Shown here: positions 1 through 9,900 of the stretch, piece by piece
Position numbering within the stretch: the stretch's first letter is position 1
Layout of the letters: each line of letters opens with the position of its first letter
Assembly (NCBI GenBank): GCA_947457465.1
Contig: CANGWB010000004.1
Location: 53,012 to 117,011, forward strand
Length of the DNA stretch: 64,000 nucleotides
Reading direction: 5' to 3'
From: Chitinophagaceae bacterium
GTDB taxonomy: Bacteria > Bacteroidota > Bacteroidia > Chitinophagales > Chitinophagaceae
Notes under the pieces: model-generated
What the model saw: only the letters and a program-made list of their open reading frames with translations
Database searches by the model: none
What the model was told of the DNA's origin: nothing
Made by a program: the position numbers and the translations under genes

Positions 1-731
1 TGCCCTGCCGGGAACAGGGTTGTCAAAAAATATTTTGCAGCCTCCGAATCGGGAAGCGCGGCACTAACCTTGGCGGCAGAAGCAGCGCGGTGGTGACCAT
101 CTGCTATGTAAGTAGCAGGTACTTGCTCGGCAAAGATCTTTGTGATCTGGTCGACCGTCTCACGCATATCCACTACCCAAATGCGATGCTCGATGGCGTC
201 GTTCGCAGTGAAATCATATATAGGTGAATGGGACTTCTTCCAGTCTGCGATCAATGCATCTATTTCAGATACATCTCGGTAAGCCAGAAATACATTTCCT
301 GTTTGCGCCCGAATGGTGCGCATGTGATCGATGCGGTCTTTTTCTTTCTCCGGGCGTGTGAATTCATGTTTCTTGATTCGATCGTTATTATAATCGTCGA
401 CCGAGGAGAGTGCTACCAATCCGGTTTGTGCACGCCCATTCATCACCAGTTCGTAGATATAATAGCAGGGTTTATCTTCTTGAAAAAGCACTCCTTTGCG
501 GGTCATCGCATCCAGATTGTCTTTTGCCTGATCATAAACGGCCTGGCTGTGGATATCGGTTCCGGCGGGTAGATCGATCTCTGCTTTTGTTACGTGTAAG
601 AAGGAGTTGGGGTTCCCTTGTGCCTCCTCGGCCGCTTCCTGACTGTTGAGTACGTCATAGGGTCGGGCAGCTACGGCAGCGGCTAGTCCTGTTTGTGGTC
701 GGAGGGCAGCAAAGGGTTGAATGTTGATCAT
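1..731 (-). CDS. DUF1015 family protein, 3' end cut off by window edge
   Basis: This partial reading frame starts at the ATG at 729-731 and runs off the left edge, giving 243 residues that begin MINIQPFAALRP. The conserved family blocks are visible: an N-terminal RPYDVLNS (23-30), KHEFTRPEKE (121-130) and DGHHR (211-215). DUF1015 proteins have no firmly assigned reaction. In Bacteroidota they commonly lie beside serC and serA, and here the gene follows serC by 29 bp on the same strand, so the two are probably cotranscribed. A role linked to serine metabolism is inferred from position only. The usual family length is about 400 residues, so roughly 40% is missing. Confidence 0.85.
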   Translation of the reverse strand, partial: MINIQPFAALRPQTGLAAAVAARPYDVLNSQEAAEEAQGNPNSFLHVTKAEIDLPAGTDIHSQAVYDQAKDNLDAMTRKGVLFQEDKPCYYIYELVMNGRAQTGLVALSSVDDYNNDRIKKHEFTRPEKEKDRIDHMRTIRAQTGNVFLAYRDVSEIDALIADWKKSHSPIYDFTANDAIEHRIWVVDMRETVDQITKIFAEQVPATYIADGHHRAASAAKVSAALPDSEAAKYFLTTLFPAG

Positions 732-760
732 GTGTGGAATTGTAGTAGGAGATTTATTTA

Positions 761-1828
761 TTATCCGTTCTGCTGAGCGAAATCGGTCATCAGACTTGTA
801 AGCGCTTTAACGCTTTCGAGGGGGAGCGCATTGTACATCGATACCCGAAATCCGCCTACACTACGATGGCCTTTGATGCCGATCATTCCAGCGGCTTCGC
901 AGGCTTTTAAAAAGGCAGATTCGAGTGTTGGATCGTTCATAGTAAAGACAGCATTCATGTGGCTGCGGTCGGCTGTCGCTACAGGTCCGTTGAACATCGG
1001 CAACGCATCCAGGGTATCGTAGAATAGTTTTGCTTTTTCGATGCTCCTTTTTTCCATTTCAATGATCCCGCCTTGTTCTTTCACCCAGCGAAGGGTGAGC
1101 AGAACAACATACACGGCAAAAACCGGCGGGGTGTTGAGCATACTTTCCTCGCGGATGTGTTCGCGGTAATCCATCATCGTCGGGATCCGACGGTCGGCCT
1201 TACCCAGTAAATTTTTATTTACGATGACGAGATTCACACCAGCCGGTCCCATGTTTTTCTGCGCACCGGCATAGATCAATCCGAATCGATCGAAGGGCAG
1301 TGAACGACTTAAAATATCGCTGCTCATATCGGCTACCAACGGCAGATCCAATTCCATCGGGATTTGCTGCCATTGTACGCCGTGTACAGTTTCGTTTGTG
1401 GTGAGGTGCAAATACTGCGCTTCCGGATCGATTTCCAATGTGCGCGGGATGGCTCGGTATCCGCCTTCTTTCGAGGAGCCTGCGATTTCTACGGTGCCGT
1501 ACAAGTTGGCTTCTTTGATCGCTTTGGCCGACCAGATGCCGGTATCTGTATAAGCGGCTTTTTTATTCGAGGGAAGCAGGTTCATCGGTACCTGCATGAA
1601 TTGAGTTGAAGCACCTCCATGTAAAAAAAGAACTTCCTGATCGGGATGCAGCTGCATTAAATCCCTGACCAGCTGACGGGCCTCTTCCATGACGGGTTGA
1701 AACAGTGCCGTGCGGTGACCGATCTCCAAAATAGACAATCCCGTGCCCTGGAAGTCTCGGATTGCCGCCGCCGCTTGCTCTAAAACAGCAGGAGGAAGGA
1801 TAGAGGGGCCGGCATTGAAATTGTCCAT
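761..1828 (-). CDS. serC: Phosphoserine aminotransferase
   Basis: This 355-residue class V PLP aminotransferase converts 3-phosphohydroxypyruvate and glutamate to phosphoserine in serine synthesis. The N-terminus has the family start NFNAGPSILP. GGAS at 71-74 binds the cofactor phosphate, and Lys191 in GAQKNMGPAG is the expected Schiff-base lysine. Length is normal for the family. The ATG at 1828 is preceded only 3 nt upstream by TATCTTCG, a near-consensus Bacteroidota -7 box, so the transcript may be nearly leaderless. It is followed by the DUF1015 gene. The serA gene usually found with it is not in the window. Confidence 0.97.
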   Translation of the reverse strand: MDNFNAGPSILPPAVLEQAAAAIRDFQGTGLSILEIGHRTALFQPVMEEARQLVRDLMQLHPDQEVLFLHGGASTQFMQVPMNLLPSNKKAAYTDTGIWSAKAIKEANLYGTVEIAGSSKEGGYRAIPRTLEIDPEAQYLHLTTNETVHGVQWQQIPMELDLPLVADMSSDILSRSLPFDRFGLIYAGAQKNMGPAGVNLVIVNKNLLGKADRRIPTMMDYREHIREESMLNTPPVFAVYVVLLTLRWVKEQGGIIEMEKRSIEKAKLFYDTLDALPMFNGPVATADRSHMNAVFTMNDPTLESAFLKACEAAGMIGIKGHRSVGGFRVSMYNALPLESVKALTSLMTDFAQQNG

Positions 1829-1831
1829 ACG

Positions 1832-1839
1832 CGAAGATA
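1832..1839 (-). promoter_or_regulatory. Putative -7 box of serC
   Basis: On the minus strand the sequence reads TATCTTCG, matching TAnnTTTG with one change, followed by 3 nt and then the serC ATG. No convincing -33 TTTG is seen at the right distance, because that region is occupied by the heptad repeat. Confidence 0.45.
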
Positions 1840-1845
1840 GTTGAA

Positions 1846-1928
1846 CGGTGAAAGATGAATGATGAAAGGTGAAGGATGAGTATAGTTCTGGGTTTTAGGT
1901 TTCACCCTTCATCCTTCACCCTTCATCC
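1846..1928. repeat. Heptad repeat pair forming a hairpin
   Basis: A purine-rich run (1847-1880; units such as GGTGAAA and GGATGAG) is followed by its pyrimidine-rich counterpart (1901-1928; CACCCTT, CATCCTT). The two can pair as a long imperfect hairpin after the end of the phospholipase-like gene and before serC. It belongs to the 7-bp family that recurs after 29 kb. It may end transcription of the upstream gene. Confidence 0.8.
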
Positions 1929-2906
1929 TTACAGGTGTTCCGATCCATTCACCCGCTTCAACCGCCATTGCCGGTCGAGCTGACGGATCATTTCTCGTTG
2001 CTCCGGGTCCTCGTGCTGCTGGGGTGATGATGGCAGATCTGGCTGTCCGGCCAACACCCAACAAGTGAACCAAATAGAGGCAACACTTTGAACAGACAAG
2101 CGCATCCGCCTCTCTACCATTCCATTCATCAGTGAATCATATTGTTTTGTGTAGCGAGTGGAATATTGGCGGACCAATTTCCCTTTCCGCTCCTCATATG
2201 CATATTTTTCAGATGGGTCGGTTCGGGCATCCAACTCTTTTTCGATCCGAAGCACCGAATCGGCTGCCAACGAACTCTCCAGTAATCGCAACCACCAATA
2301 GGCAGGCATGTCTTCAATGAAGGCTGCCTGGCCGATCCAGAAATTCCATTTTCCAACCGCCAGCAATTCAGGAATGCGGCTTTCCCACAACCCATGTATC
2401 CCACGCTGACCGCTGAATTGTCCGTTGTGATTGCGGCATGTATGCAAAGGCACATGTGCATCCGATAAATAATGTCCGATCTCCGCGGCATTTTGAAGGA
2501 TGCGCGGTATGTCCTTCTCCCGAAACGCCTTTATAAGCCTCCCTGTCATCACTTCCATCCACCAGGGCACGATGCCATGTTGTTGCAGCGTGTCTTCTGT
2601 AAATCGCGCTACCGCCTGCTTCCATTCACGTGGTAATGAATCGAACGGATACGTTCCGTAACGATCGAGATCGATGTAATGGCGCGGGCCTTCTTCCTTT
2701 ACCGCATACCGACGTTTATCCGGATCAGTGGCATGTCGGATCAAATACGTTTGCTGCGACCTGAACAATGCTTGCAATCCGGGTGGGAGGAGGTTCACCG
2801 CCAGTCCATTGATACGTTCATGGGCAAAGAATCCCCACGCACTCGCCGAAAAGGGACATAGCATCACCCATCCGCCCCATAAGGCGAGTAGCAATCGAGC
2901 CATCAA
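1929..2906 (-). CDS. Zinc-dependent phospholipase C / S1-P1 nuclease-like secreted protein
   Basis: This 325-residue protein has an N-terminal signal peptide ending in SASA, which would leave Trp24 as the mature N-terminus. In this superfamily the N-terminal Trp ligates zinc. Other likely metal ligands are His29 (FAHERIN), His76 with Asp79 or Asp81, and the block HYLSDAHVPLH (His145, Asp149, His151, His155), followed by His171 and Glu175. The fold is that of phospholipase C and S1/P1 nucleases. Whether it cuts phospholipids or nucleic acids cannot be told from sequence. Its ATG lies 4 bp after the stop of the DUF502 gene, so the two form an operon. A second Met one codon later is possible. 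Confidence 0.8.
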   Translation of the reverse strand: MMARLLLALWGGWVMLCPFSASAWGFFAHERINGLAVNLLPPGLQALFRSQQTYLIRHATDPDKRRYAVKEEGPRHYIDLDRYGTYPFDSLPREWKQAVARFTEDTLQQHGIVPWWMEVMTGRLIKAFREKDIPRILQNAAEIGHYLSDAHVPLHTCRNHNGQFSGQRGIHGLWESRIPELLAVGKWNFWIGQAAFIEDMPAYWWLRLLESSLAADSVLRIEKELDARTDPSEKYAYEERKGKLVRQYSTRYTKQYDSLMNGMVERRMRLSVQSVASIWFTCWVLAGQPDLPSSPQQHEDPEQREMIRQLDRQWRLKRVNGSEHL

Positions 2907-2910
2907 CTAG

Positions 2911-3522
2911 TCAGGATTTTTTATTCTCGGTATCGAGGTCGGCCACTCCACCGGTGACCGCATATTTCATGGCATCCCCGGAGGCGATCCGATCGATCTT
3001 TTTGATGCGGGTTCGTGGCAGTACATAGAGTTGTCCGGCAAAATTGTATGCCTGCGGTACATAGACCGCTACATGTTCCTGCCCCATATTGAATTTCTGC
3101 ATCTCTTCATCCGTCAGAAAACCTACCACCCAAACATCGGGTTCGAAAACACTGGCCAGCACCGGCGTTTTGAATTTCCGCTTGTCTCCCGCGAATGCCT
3201 CGAACAGCTCTTTAGTAGAGGTATAAATGAACTTGATGCCGGGTGCACGGTCGAGCCACTGGTCGAGCAGATTGAAAAAACTGCCGATCAAAAAAATCGA
3301 GCTGACCCAACCAATAAGGATCACGCCCAAAATGATCAGGGCAAACCCCAGGCCCGGTACATTCAGATAAGGCCTCAGGATCTGGTCCACCTGCTCAAAC
3401 AGCCAATACATGGCATAGAGGGTGATCCCGATGGGGGCTAAAATGATCAGCCCCTGTACAAAATATCGGAGGAGGCGACGTAGAAAGAATCGAAAACTGA
3501 GTTGGGGACTGGTGCGGGGCAT
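2911..3522 (-). CDS. DUF502 family membrane protein
   Basis: This 203-residue protein has two hydrophobic segments near the N-terminus (about residues 20-42 and 58-82), then a soluble domain rich in conserved Gly, Val and Pro, for example VWVVGFLTDEEM and VYVPQAYNFAGQLYVLP. The layout fits DUF502, a widespread inner-membrane family without an assigned function. A charged tail (DTENKKS) ends the protein. It is the first gene of a two-gene unit with the phospholipase-like protein. It is divergent from the TetR-controlled efflux operon, with 125 bp between them. Confidence 0.85.
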   Translation of the reverse strand: MPRTSPQLSFRFFLRRLLRYFVQGLIILAPIGITLYAMYWLFEQVDQILRPYLNVPGLGFALIILGVILIGWVSSIFLIGSFFNLLDQWLDRAPGIKFIYTSTKELFEAFAGDKRKFKTPVLASVFEPDVWVVGFLTDEEMQKFNMGQEHVAVYVPQAYNFAGQLYVLPRTRIKKIDRIASGDAMKYAVTGGVADLDTENKKS

Positions 3523-3596
3523 GGTTTGAATTCAGCGCTAAGGTACGGGGTTCGGGGAGGCGGAAAAATGACACAAATCGGGGGATTTAACAATAT

Positions 3597-3624
3597 GGAA
3601 ACTTTGGCAACTAAAAAAGTTTCC
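3597..3624 (+). promoter_or_regulatory. Inverted-repeat operator, probable TetR binding site
   Basis: Perfect 8-bp arms GGAAACTT (3597-3604) and AAGTTTCC (3617-3624) flank a 12-nt centre. The left arm overlaps the -33 element and the right arm ends 1 nt before the -7 box of the efflux operon. Binding there would block RNA polymerase, so autoregulation by the TetR protein encoded just downstream is the simple reading. Confidence 0.65.
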
Positions 3625-3633
3625 GTAGTTTTG
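3603..3633 (+). promoter_or_regulatory. Bacteroidota-type promoter of the TetR efflux operon
   Basis: TTTG at 3603-3606, a 19-nt spacer and TAGTTTTG at 3626-3633 match the Bacteroidota consensus TTTG-N19-TAnnTTTG exactly. The TetR start codon follows at 3648. Confidence 0.8.
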
Positions 3634-3647
3634 CGCGGCCAAAATCA

Positions 3648-4259
3648 ATGGAGACAAATACCCGCATATTAGACTTTGCCGAATCGCTGTTCATGCAGCG
3701 GGGGATTCGCGCGGTTTCTATGGATGAGATCGCCGTGGGGTTGGGGATGAGTAAGAAGACCCTCTACCAGTATTTCGCGGACAAGGATGAGCTGGTGGAT
3801 GCGGTGGTGGCCGCACATCTCGAGCGTATGCAGACCGATGCGAGGAAGTGGCGGGATCAGGCGCAGGATGCAGTGCATGAGATGTTCATTACCATGGAGC
3901 AGATACAGCTGCACTTGTCGAACATGGACCCCATTTTACTTCATGATATGAAAAAATTTCATCCCCGTGCTTATCAGCGATTTCGCGAGCACAAGGATGT
4001 TTTTCTGTTTGAGTTGATCCGTGCCAATATGCAGTGGGGGATTAGGGAGGAACTCTATCGGTCCGATTTGGATATCGATGTGCTTTGCCGGTACCGGCTG
4101 GCTTCTATGATGCTTGCCTTCAATACCGACTTGTTTCCGCCCCAGCAATTCAATCTTGGCCTGCTCTGTCAAAACCTCTTGCAACATTTTGTTTTCGGTC
4201 TCGCTACCGAAAAAGGACATAAACGACTGATGAATTATTATGAAACTACATCTGCTTAA
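3648..4259 (+). CDS. TetR/AcrR family transcriptional regulator
   Basis: This 203-residue protein has the N-terminal TetR DNA-binding domain, with ARGIR-type helix residues then MDEIAVGLGMSKKTLYQYF at about 25-43, including the canonical KKTLYQYF recognition helix. The C-terminal part is helical and would bind a ligand or dimerise. It is the first gene of an operon with a TolC protein, a membrane-fusion adaptor and an RND pump. Its last 20 bp overlap the tolC-like gene. The inverted repeat over its promoter suggests it represses its own operon, released by a pump substrate (inference). Confidence 0.92.
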   Translation: METNTRILDFAESLFMQRGIRAVSMDEIAVGLGMSKKTLYQYFADKDELVDAVVAAHLERMQTDARKWRDQAQDAVHEMFITMEQIQLHLSNMDPILLHDMKKFHPRAYQRFREHKDVFLFELIRANMQWGIREELYRSDLDIDVLCRYRLASMMLAFNTDLFPPQQFNLGLLCQNLLQHFVFGLATEKGHKRLMNYYETTSA

Positions 4260-5664
4260 AGGACTCGTTGCGGCCAGTGTTTTATTCATTGGCGGCAGTC
4301 GGGCACAATCCGATTCGATGCCGGGTAAACATGCGTTCACCCTGAAACAGGCGATCGACTACGCGCGTAAGAATAATGTACAGGTCAAGAATGCCTTGCT
4401 CGACATTCAGCGTCAGCAGCAGGTAAACCGGGAAGTAACGGCCATGGCCTATCCGCACCTCAATGCCAGCATCAGTACGGTCTTCAATCCGGGTATCGCC
4501 ACCACGGTGTTGCCAAACTTCATCTCTCCTTCTACCTATCAGGTATTGATCAACGAGGGCGTTCGAAACGGAAGCGGCACGCCCATACAAATGCCGGCTG
4601 ATTTCGGATTCATCGAGGCGCAATTCGGAACCCGTTACAGTGCCAATGCAGCTGTGAGTCTGAACCAGATACTATTCGACGGACAGGTATTCGTCGGACT
4701 CCTCGCCCGAAAGGCCACCATCGAATTCGCAACACAGAACGCCGCCGTGACTGAAGAGATGATCGTCGCCAACGTGGCCAAAGTCTATTATCAACTGGTG
4801 GTCAGCCGCACACAAGTCGAATTGATCGATTCCAACCTAGCGCTACTCGAAAAAAACCTGCGGGATACCCGCATCCTCTATGAAAATGGATTTCGGGAAA
4901 AGTTGGACGTGGATAAAACTGAAGTACAACTATCCAATCTGCGCACCGAGCGCAATAAAGTGATGAATCAAGTCTCGAACGGTTATTATGGTTTGAAACT
5001 GTTGATGGGTATGCGGGTGGCGGATGAGCTCATTCTCACCGACCGACTCGCTGAGTCTTTCGTGATGGAAGGAGCCTTACTGGCAGAGGCCTATAAATAT
5101 GAGGAGCGTAAAGATTATCAATACGCACAGATCGGTAAACGTCTCAATGAATATAATCTGCGCCGATACAAACTCTCACAGATACCGACTTTTTCATTGA
5201 GCGCCGTATACGCTAAGAATGCTCAGCGCAGCACGTGGAATTTTCTGGGTCGAGGTGATTGGTTCACGATCTCAAACATCAACTTGAATCTGGCCGTACC
5301 GATCTTCAATGGATTTGTGACCAAATCCAGGATCCAACAAAGCCGTATCGAACTGCGCAAAACTGAAAATCAGATCGATGCCCTGAAAAATTCGATCGAC
5401 CGGGAAGTGGCATCTGCTAAAAATAATTTCACCAGTGCGTTGGAGCGACTCAATGTTCAACGTCGCAATCAATCACTGGCCGAACAAGTATACCAGAACA
5501 CCAAGAAGAAATACGAGATCGGAACCGGCTCACAGATTGAGATCAATGTGGCACAGACCGATCTCAAAGCGGCCCAAACAAATTATATCACGGCGCTTTA
5601 CGATGCAGTCATCTCCAAGATCGACTATCTGCAAGCAACCGGAAAACTCAGTCAAACCTTTTGA
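4240..5664 (+). CDS. TolC family outer-membrane efflux protein
   Basis: This 474-residue protein has a signal peptide ending near GGSRAQS (about residue 22) and two repeats of the outer-membrane efflux domain, typified by FTLKQAIDYARKNN near the N-terminus and long amphipathic coiled-coil stretches. It would form the trimeric outer-membrane channel for the RND pump encoded two genes downstream. The ATG at 4240 lies inside the 3' end of tetR in another frame, which suggests translational coupling. Confidence 0.93.
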   Translation: MKLHLLKGLVAASVLFIGGSRAQSDSMPGKHAFTLKQAIDYARKNNVQVKNALLDIQRQQQVNREVTAMAYPHLNASISTVFNPGIATTVLPNFISPSTYQVLINEGVRNGSGTPIQMPADFGFIEAQFGTRYSANAAVSLNQILFDGQVFVGLLARKATIEFATQNAAVTEEMIVANVAKVYYQLVVSRTQVELIDSNLALLEKNLRDTRILYENGFREKLDVDKTEVQLSNLRTERNKVMNQVSNGYYGLKLLMGMRVADELILTDRLAESFVMEGALLAEAYKYEERKDYQYAQIGKRLNEYNLRRYKLSQIPTFSLSAVYAKNAQRSTWNFLGRGDWFTISNINLNLAVPIFNGFVTKSRIQQSRIELRKTENQIDALKNSIDREVASAKNNFTSALERLNVQRRNQSLAEQVYQNTKKKYEIGTGSQIEINVAQTDLKAAQTNYITALYDAVISKIDYLQATGKLSQTF

Positions 5665-5684
5665 TCATCTACAATCCCCTTCAC

Positions 5685-6881
5685 ATGAATCGTTTTTATT
5701 TTATTCTACTGGCCACTTTGTTGTTAGCCGCTTGTGGCGGATCGGAGCAATCCGGTGATCTCACCAAGTTGCAGTCACAGTTGGCTGAATTAAAAAAGAA
5801 AAAAAGTTCGCTGGATACGGATATCCGTGCGCTAGAGGCTCAGATCGCTAAGCTGGATACGGCAGGTGCCCGTCAAGCTAGTAAGTTGGTATCGGTCGAC
5901 TCGGTTCGCTACGGAACATTCAATCATTACATCGACCTGCAAGGAAAGATCGAGGCGGAGGGCATGGCCTATGTAGCCCCGAGCGGTATGGGCGGACAGA
6001 TCAAAGCGGTCTATGTAAAATTGGGCACGCCGGTCAGTAAGGGACAAATGATCCTGAAACTCGATGATGTAATCGCTCAACAACAGCTCACTGCTGCACG
6101 CCAGCAATCCGGTCAACTTAAAACTCGTTTAGCCCAGGCTCAAACGATCTATGAGCGCTACCAAAATCTTTGGAAGCAGAACATCGGTGCGGAGATACAA
6201 GTGATCAACGCAAAGGCGGACGTCGACGCCCTGGCTGCTCAACTTCGTGCCGTAGAAGCACAAGTCGGAATGGCCGAGGAGCAAGTCAATATGACCAATG
6301 TACGGGCCGCCATTTCCGGCATCATCGATGAAATGAATGTGAAAGTGGGCGAATTTTTCTCACCGCAATCAGCCGCTACACCCGGCGCCGGTATTCGTAT
6401 TGTGAACAACAGTCAGCTGAAGGCCGTAACCTATGTTCCGGATAATTATGTAGCTCGTGTGCGAAAGGGAGATCCGGTAAAGGTCTTGGTGAACGAGATC
6501 GGTAAAGAGGCATTTGATTCACGCATCAATGTGATGAGTGCTTCGATCAATGCCAATACACGATCCTTTGTAGTCGAGGCGCCCTTATTCGCTGACCCCC
6601 TGCTGCGTGCCAACCAAACAGCTGTGGTTAAGATCCTGGATTACAACGCAGATAATGCGGTAAGTGTGCCGGTGAATCTGCTTCAGTCTGACGAGAAAGG
6701 AAAATATCTGTTTGTCGCCGAGAACGTAAAAGGACAATGGGTGGCTCGTCGACGCATTGTGCAACCCGGACAAGTATATGAGGGCTGGCAGGAAATTCTC
6801 AGCGGACTGAAAGCCGGTGAGCGTGTCGTGACCGATGGTTATCAATCCCTCTACGACGGACAATCCATCCGCACCTTCTGA
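5685..6881 (+). CDS. RND efflux periplasmic adaptor lipoprotein (HlyD/MFP family)
   Basis: This 398-residue adaptor has a lipoprotein signal with lipobox LLAAC, the lipidated residue being Cys17. A short heptad-rich coiled coil follows (about 25-60; KLQSQLAELKKKKSSLD). The usual lipoyl, alpha-hairpin and beta-barrel domains come next, for example QLTAARQQSGQLKTRL and a lipoyl half-motif ISGIIDEMNVKVGEF. It would bridge the inner-membrane RND pump and the TolC channel. The ATG at 5685 is chosen over one 24 bp upstream, because the lipoprotein signal begins there and the upstream ATG overlaps the tolC stop. Confidence 0.92.
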   Translation: MNRFYFILLATLLLAACGGSEQSGDLTKLQSQLAELKKKKSSLDTDIRALEAQIAKLDTAGARQASKLVSVDSVRYGTFNHYIDLQGKIEAEGMAYVAPSGMGGQIKAVYVKLGTPVSKGQMILKLDDVIAQQQLTAARQQSGQLKTRLAQAQTIYERYQNLWKQNIGAEIQVINAKADVDALAAQLRAVEAQVGMAEEQVNMTNVRAAISGIIDEMNVKVGEFFSPQSAATPGAGIRIVNNSQLKAVTYVPDNYVARVRKGDPVKVLVNEIGKEAFDSRINVMSASINANTRSFVVEAPLFADPLLRANQTAVVKILDYNADNAVSVPVNLLQSDEKGKYLFVAENVKGQWVARRRIVQPGQVYEGWQEILSGLKAGERVVTDGYQSLYDGQSIRTF

Positions 6882-6902
6882 TCCACCTACTAAAACGATC
6901 CC

Positions 6903-9900
6903 ATGTCTCTTTCCAATAGAATACAGAAAGCCGTCCGCGAATTCAAACCAACCAGTTGGTCGATCGACAACCGGACCGCCATCTACATCATTGCCATCCT
7001 TATCTCCTGGTGGGGCTACAATCGATTCATGACGCTTCCGAAGGAGCAGTTTCCGGATATCGTAGTACCAACGATTTCGGTAACTACTGTATACGTAGGA
7101 AATTCTCCTCAGGACATTGAAAATCTCGTCACCCGCCCGATCGAAAAGCAACTCAAAGGGATCAGCGGCGCAAGAGTCAATAAGATCCAGAGTACTTCTC
7201 AGACCGATTACAGCTTGATCGTGGTGGAGTTTGACACCGATGTAAAAACGGAGGTGGCCAAGCAAAAAGTAAAAGACGCGATCGATAAATCAAAAAGTGA
7301 TCTGCCTACCGATCTCACGCAGCAGCCCAATGTGCAGGAATTTGCTTTCAGTGAGGTGCCGATCATGTTCGTCAACGTAAGTGGTGATTACGACGGAATC
7401 AAACTCAAGCAATACGCCGACAAACTGCAAGATCGATTCGAGGAATTATCAGAGATCACCCGCGCGGAGATTGTTGGAGCACCCGAACGAGAGATACAGG
7501 TACATGTCGATCCTTACAAAATGAATGCTGCTCGTATCAGTTTCATGGATATTGAAAATGCGATTGCAAGGGAAAACAATGATATTACCGGCGGACAGAT
7601 CGAAGTGGGCGACATGCGTCGAACCCTGCGGGTACGCGGGCAATTCAAATCCGCCACCGATCTGCAAGACATCGTGGTTCGCAGTAGTGCCCGTGGTGCG
7701 AATGTATACCTGCGTGATATCGCCGAGATCCGTGATACGGTGAAAGAGCGCGAGAGCTTTGCCCGACTCGGCGGTAAAAACGTTGTAACACTCAACATCG
7801 TTAAGCGTGCCGGTGAAAATCTCATCAACACGGCCGATAAAGTAAAAGCAGTCGTTTCAGAAATGCAGGCAAACGAAGACCTGCCCCGCGACCTGATCGT
7901 GAATATCACCGGTGATCAGAGTAAGCAAACACGTACGTCTTTCAATGAGTTGATCAATACGATCGTGATCGGCTTCTTGCTCGTTTTGCTGATCCTCATG
8001 TTCTTCATGGGTGTGACCAATGCGTTCTTTGTAGCACTCAGTGTTCCGCTCAGTGTGTTTGTAGCGTTTCTTTTCTTGCCACTGGCGGATAGCATTGTTG
8101 GCACTTCCGTCACGCTGAACTTCATCGTCCTCTTCGCTTTATTATTCGGACTGGGGATCATTGTAGATGATGCCATTGTAGTGATCGAGAATACGCACCG
8201 TATCTATGGGAACGGGAAATTGCCCATCATACAAAGTGCCAAAGAGGCCGCCGGGGAAGTATTCATTCCCGTATTGGCCGGTACTGCTACCACACTGGCG
8301 CCCTTCTTCCCACTCTTATTTTGGAAGGGACTCATCGGAAAGTTCATGATCTACTTACCGACGATCCTGATCCTGACCTTGGCGGCATCCCTGATCGTTG
8401 CCTTCATTTTCAATCCGGTATTCGCCGTCAGCTTCATGAAGCCGGAAGGAGCAGAAAGAAGTTTGCCGCGTCAACGGATCTTCCGCAATAAGTGGTTCTT
8501 GTCTGCATCGATTGCCGGTGTTTTGTTGCACCTGGTCGGATTTCATGGTACGGCGAACTTTTCTTTGATCCTCGCCGCATTGATGGTATTTCATGTGTAT
8601 TTCCTCAGTGATTGGATCCACGCATTCCAGGAGCGGTCACTTCCGCGTTTGATGGCCCGTTATGAAACGCTACTTCGCTGGGTCCTGAAAGGAAAGCGTC
8701 CTATTTATGCCCTGGCATCTTTGTTCGGATTGTTCATCATTGCTTTAACACTATTGATTCTTCGGGGCAACAAGACAACCTTCTTCCCCAGTGGCGATCC
8801 GAATTTTGTATATGTGTATCTGAAAATGCCTGTTGGTACTGATGTGAAGCACACCGATAGTGTGACGCGTGTATTGGAGCAGCGTGTTTATAAAGTGCTG
8901 GAGACGGAAAAACCCGGAACCGAGGGTTCCATTGTAGAAAGCATTATTTCGAACGTTGCGGTGAGTGCGAATAATCCGCGTGATAATAACCGTAGTGTAC
9001 AATCTAATCTGGGGCGTATTCAAGTTTCTTTCGTGGAATTTGAAAAACGACATGGCAAGAGCACCATGCCTTTTAAGGATGAGATCCTTGCGGCGGTGCA
9101 GGGAATTCCGGGGGCACAGATAGAAGTGACTCAGGAAGATGCGGGTCCGCCTACCGACCCTCCTGTAAACATTGAGGTCGTAGGTGATGATTTTGATAAT
9201 ATTCGTCTCGTAGCAACGCGTCTGTTGAACTATCTGGATACGAATCGTATTCCGGGTATTCAGAATCTGCAGCCGGATATCGATTTGACTAATCCGGAGA
9301 TCACCGTTCGTGTGGATCGCACCCGCGCCATGATGGAAGGTCTCAGTACCGGACAAGTTGGAATGGCATTGCGTACTGCATTATTCGGAAAAGAGGTCAG
9401 TAAGATAAAAGTGGGCGAGGATGAGTACAAGATCCAATTGCGCTATGCGGATGCACAACGAAACAATGTCACCGATTTGATGTCGATGCGTATGACGTTC
9501 ATGGACATGAATACCATGCAGATTAAGTCGATTCCGCTCAGTACAGTCGCCAGTGTCGATTATACCAATTCGGCCGGCGCGGTGAAAAGAAAGAATGTTC
9601 GTCGAACCATTCAGTTGCAAAGCAGCGTGGCCGATCCGACACAAGTGGCGCCGATCAATCAGGCCTTGGCGGCACAGATCGCAACGTTCAAATTATTGGA
9701 ACGCATTCCGTCCGATGTTGTCATTCGTCAAAGCGGACAAAGTGAACAGGAGCAGGAAACACAGGCGTTTCTGGGTGGAGCCATGCTCATCGCGATGGGT
9801 ATCATCTTCCTGATCTTGGTACTGCAATTCAACAGTTTAAGTAAACCATTCATCGTGATCACGGAGATCTTCTTCTCGATCATCGGGGTGTTGTTGGGTT

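Noticed and set aside
228..572. Plus-strand frame near the left edge
   Set aside because: Lies opposite the DUF1015 coding sequence, which has clear family motifs.
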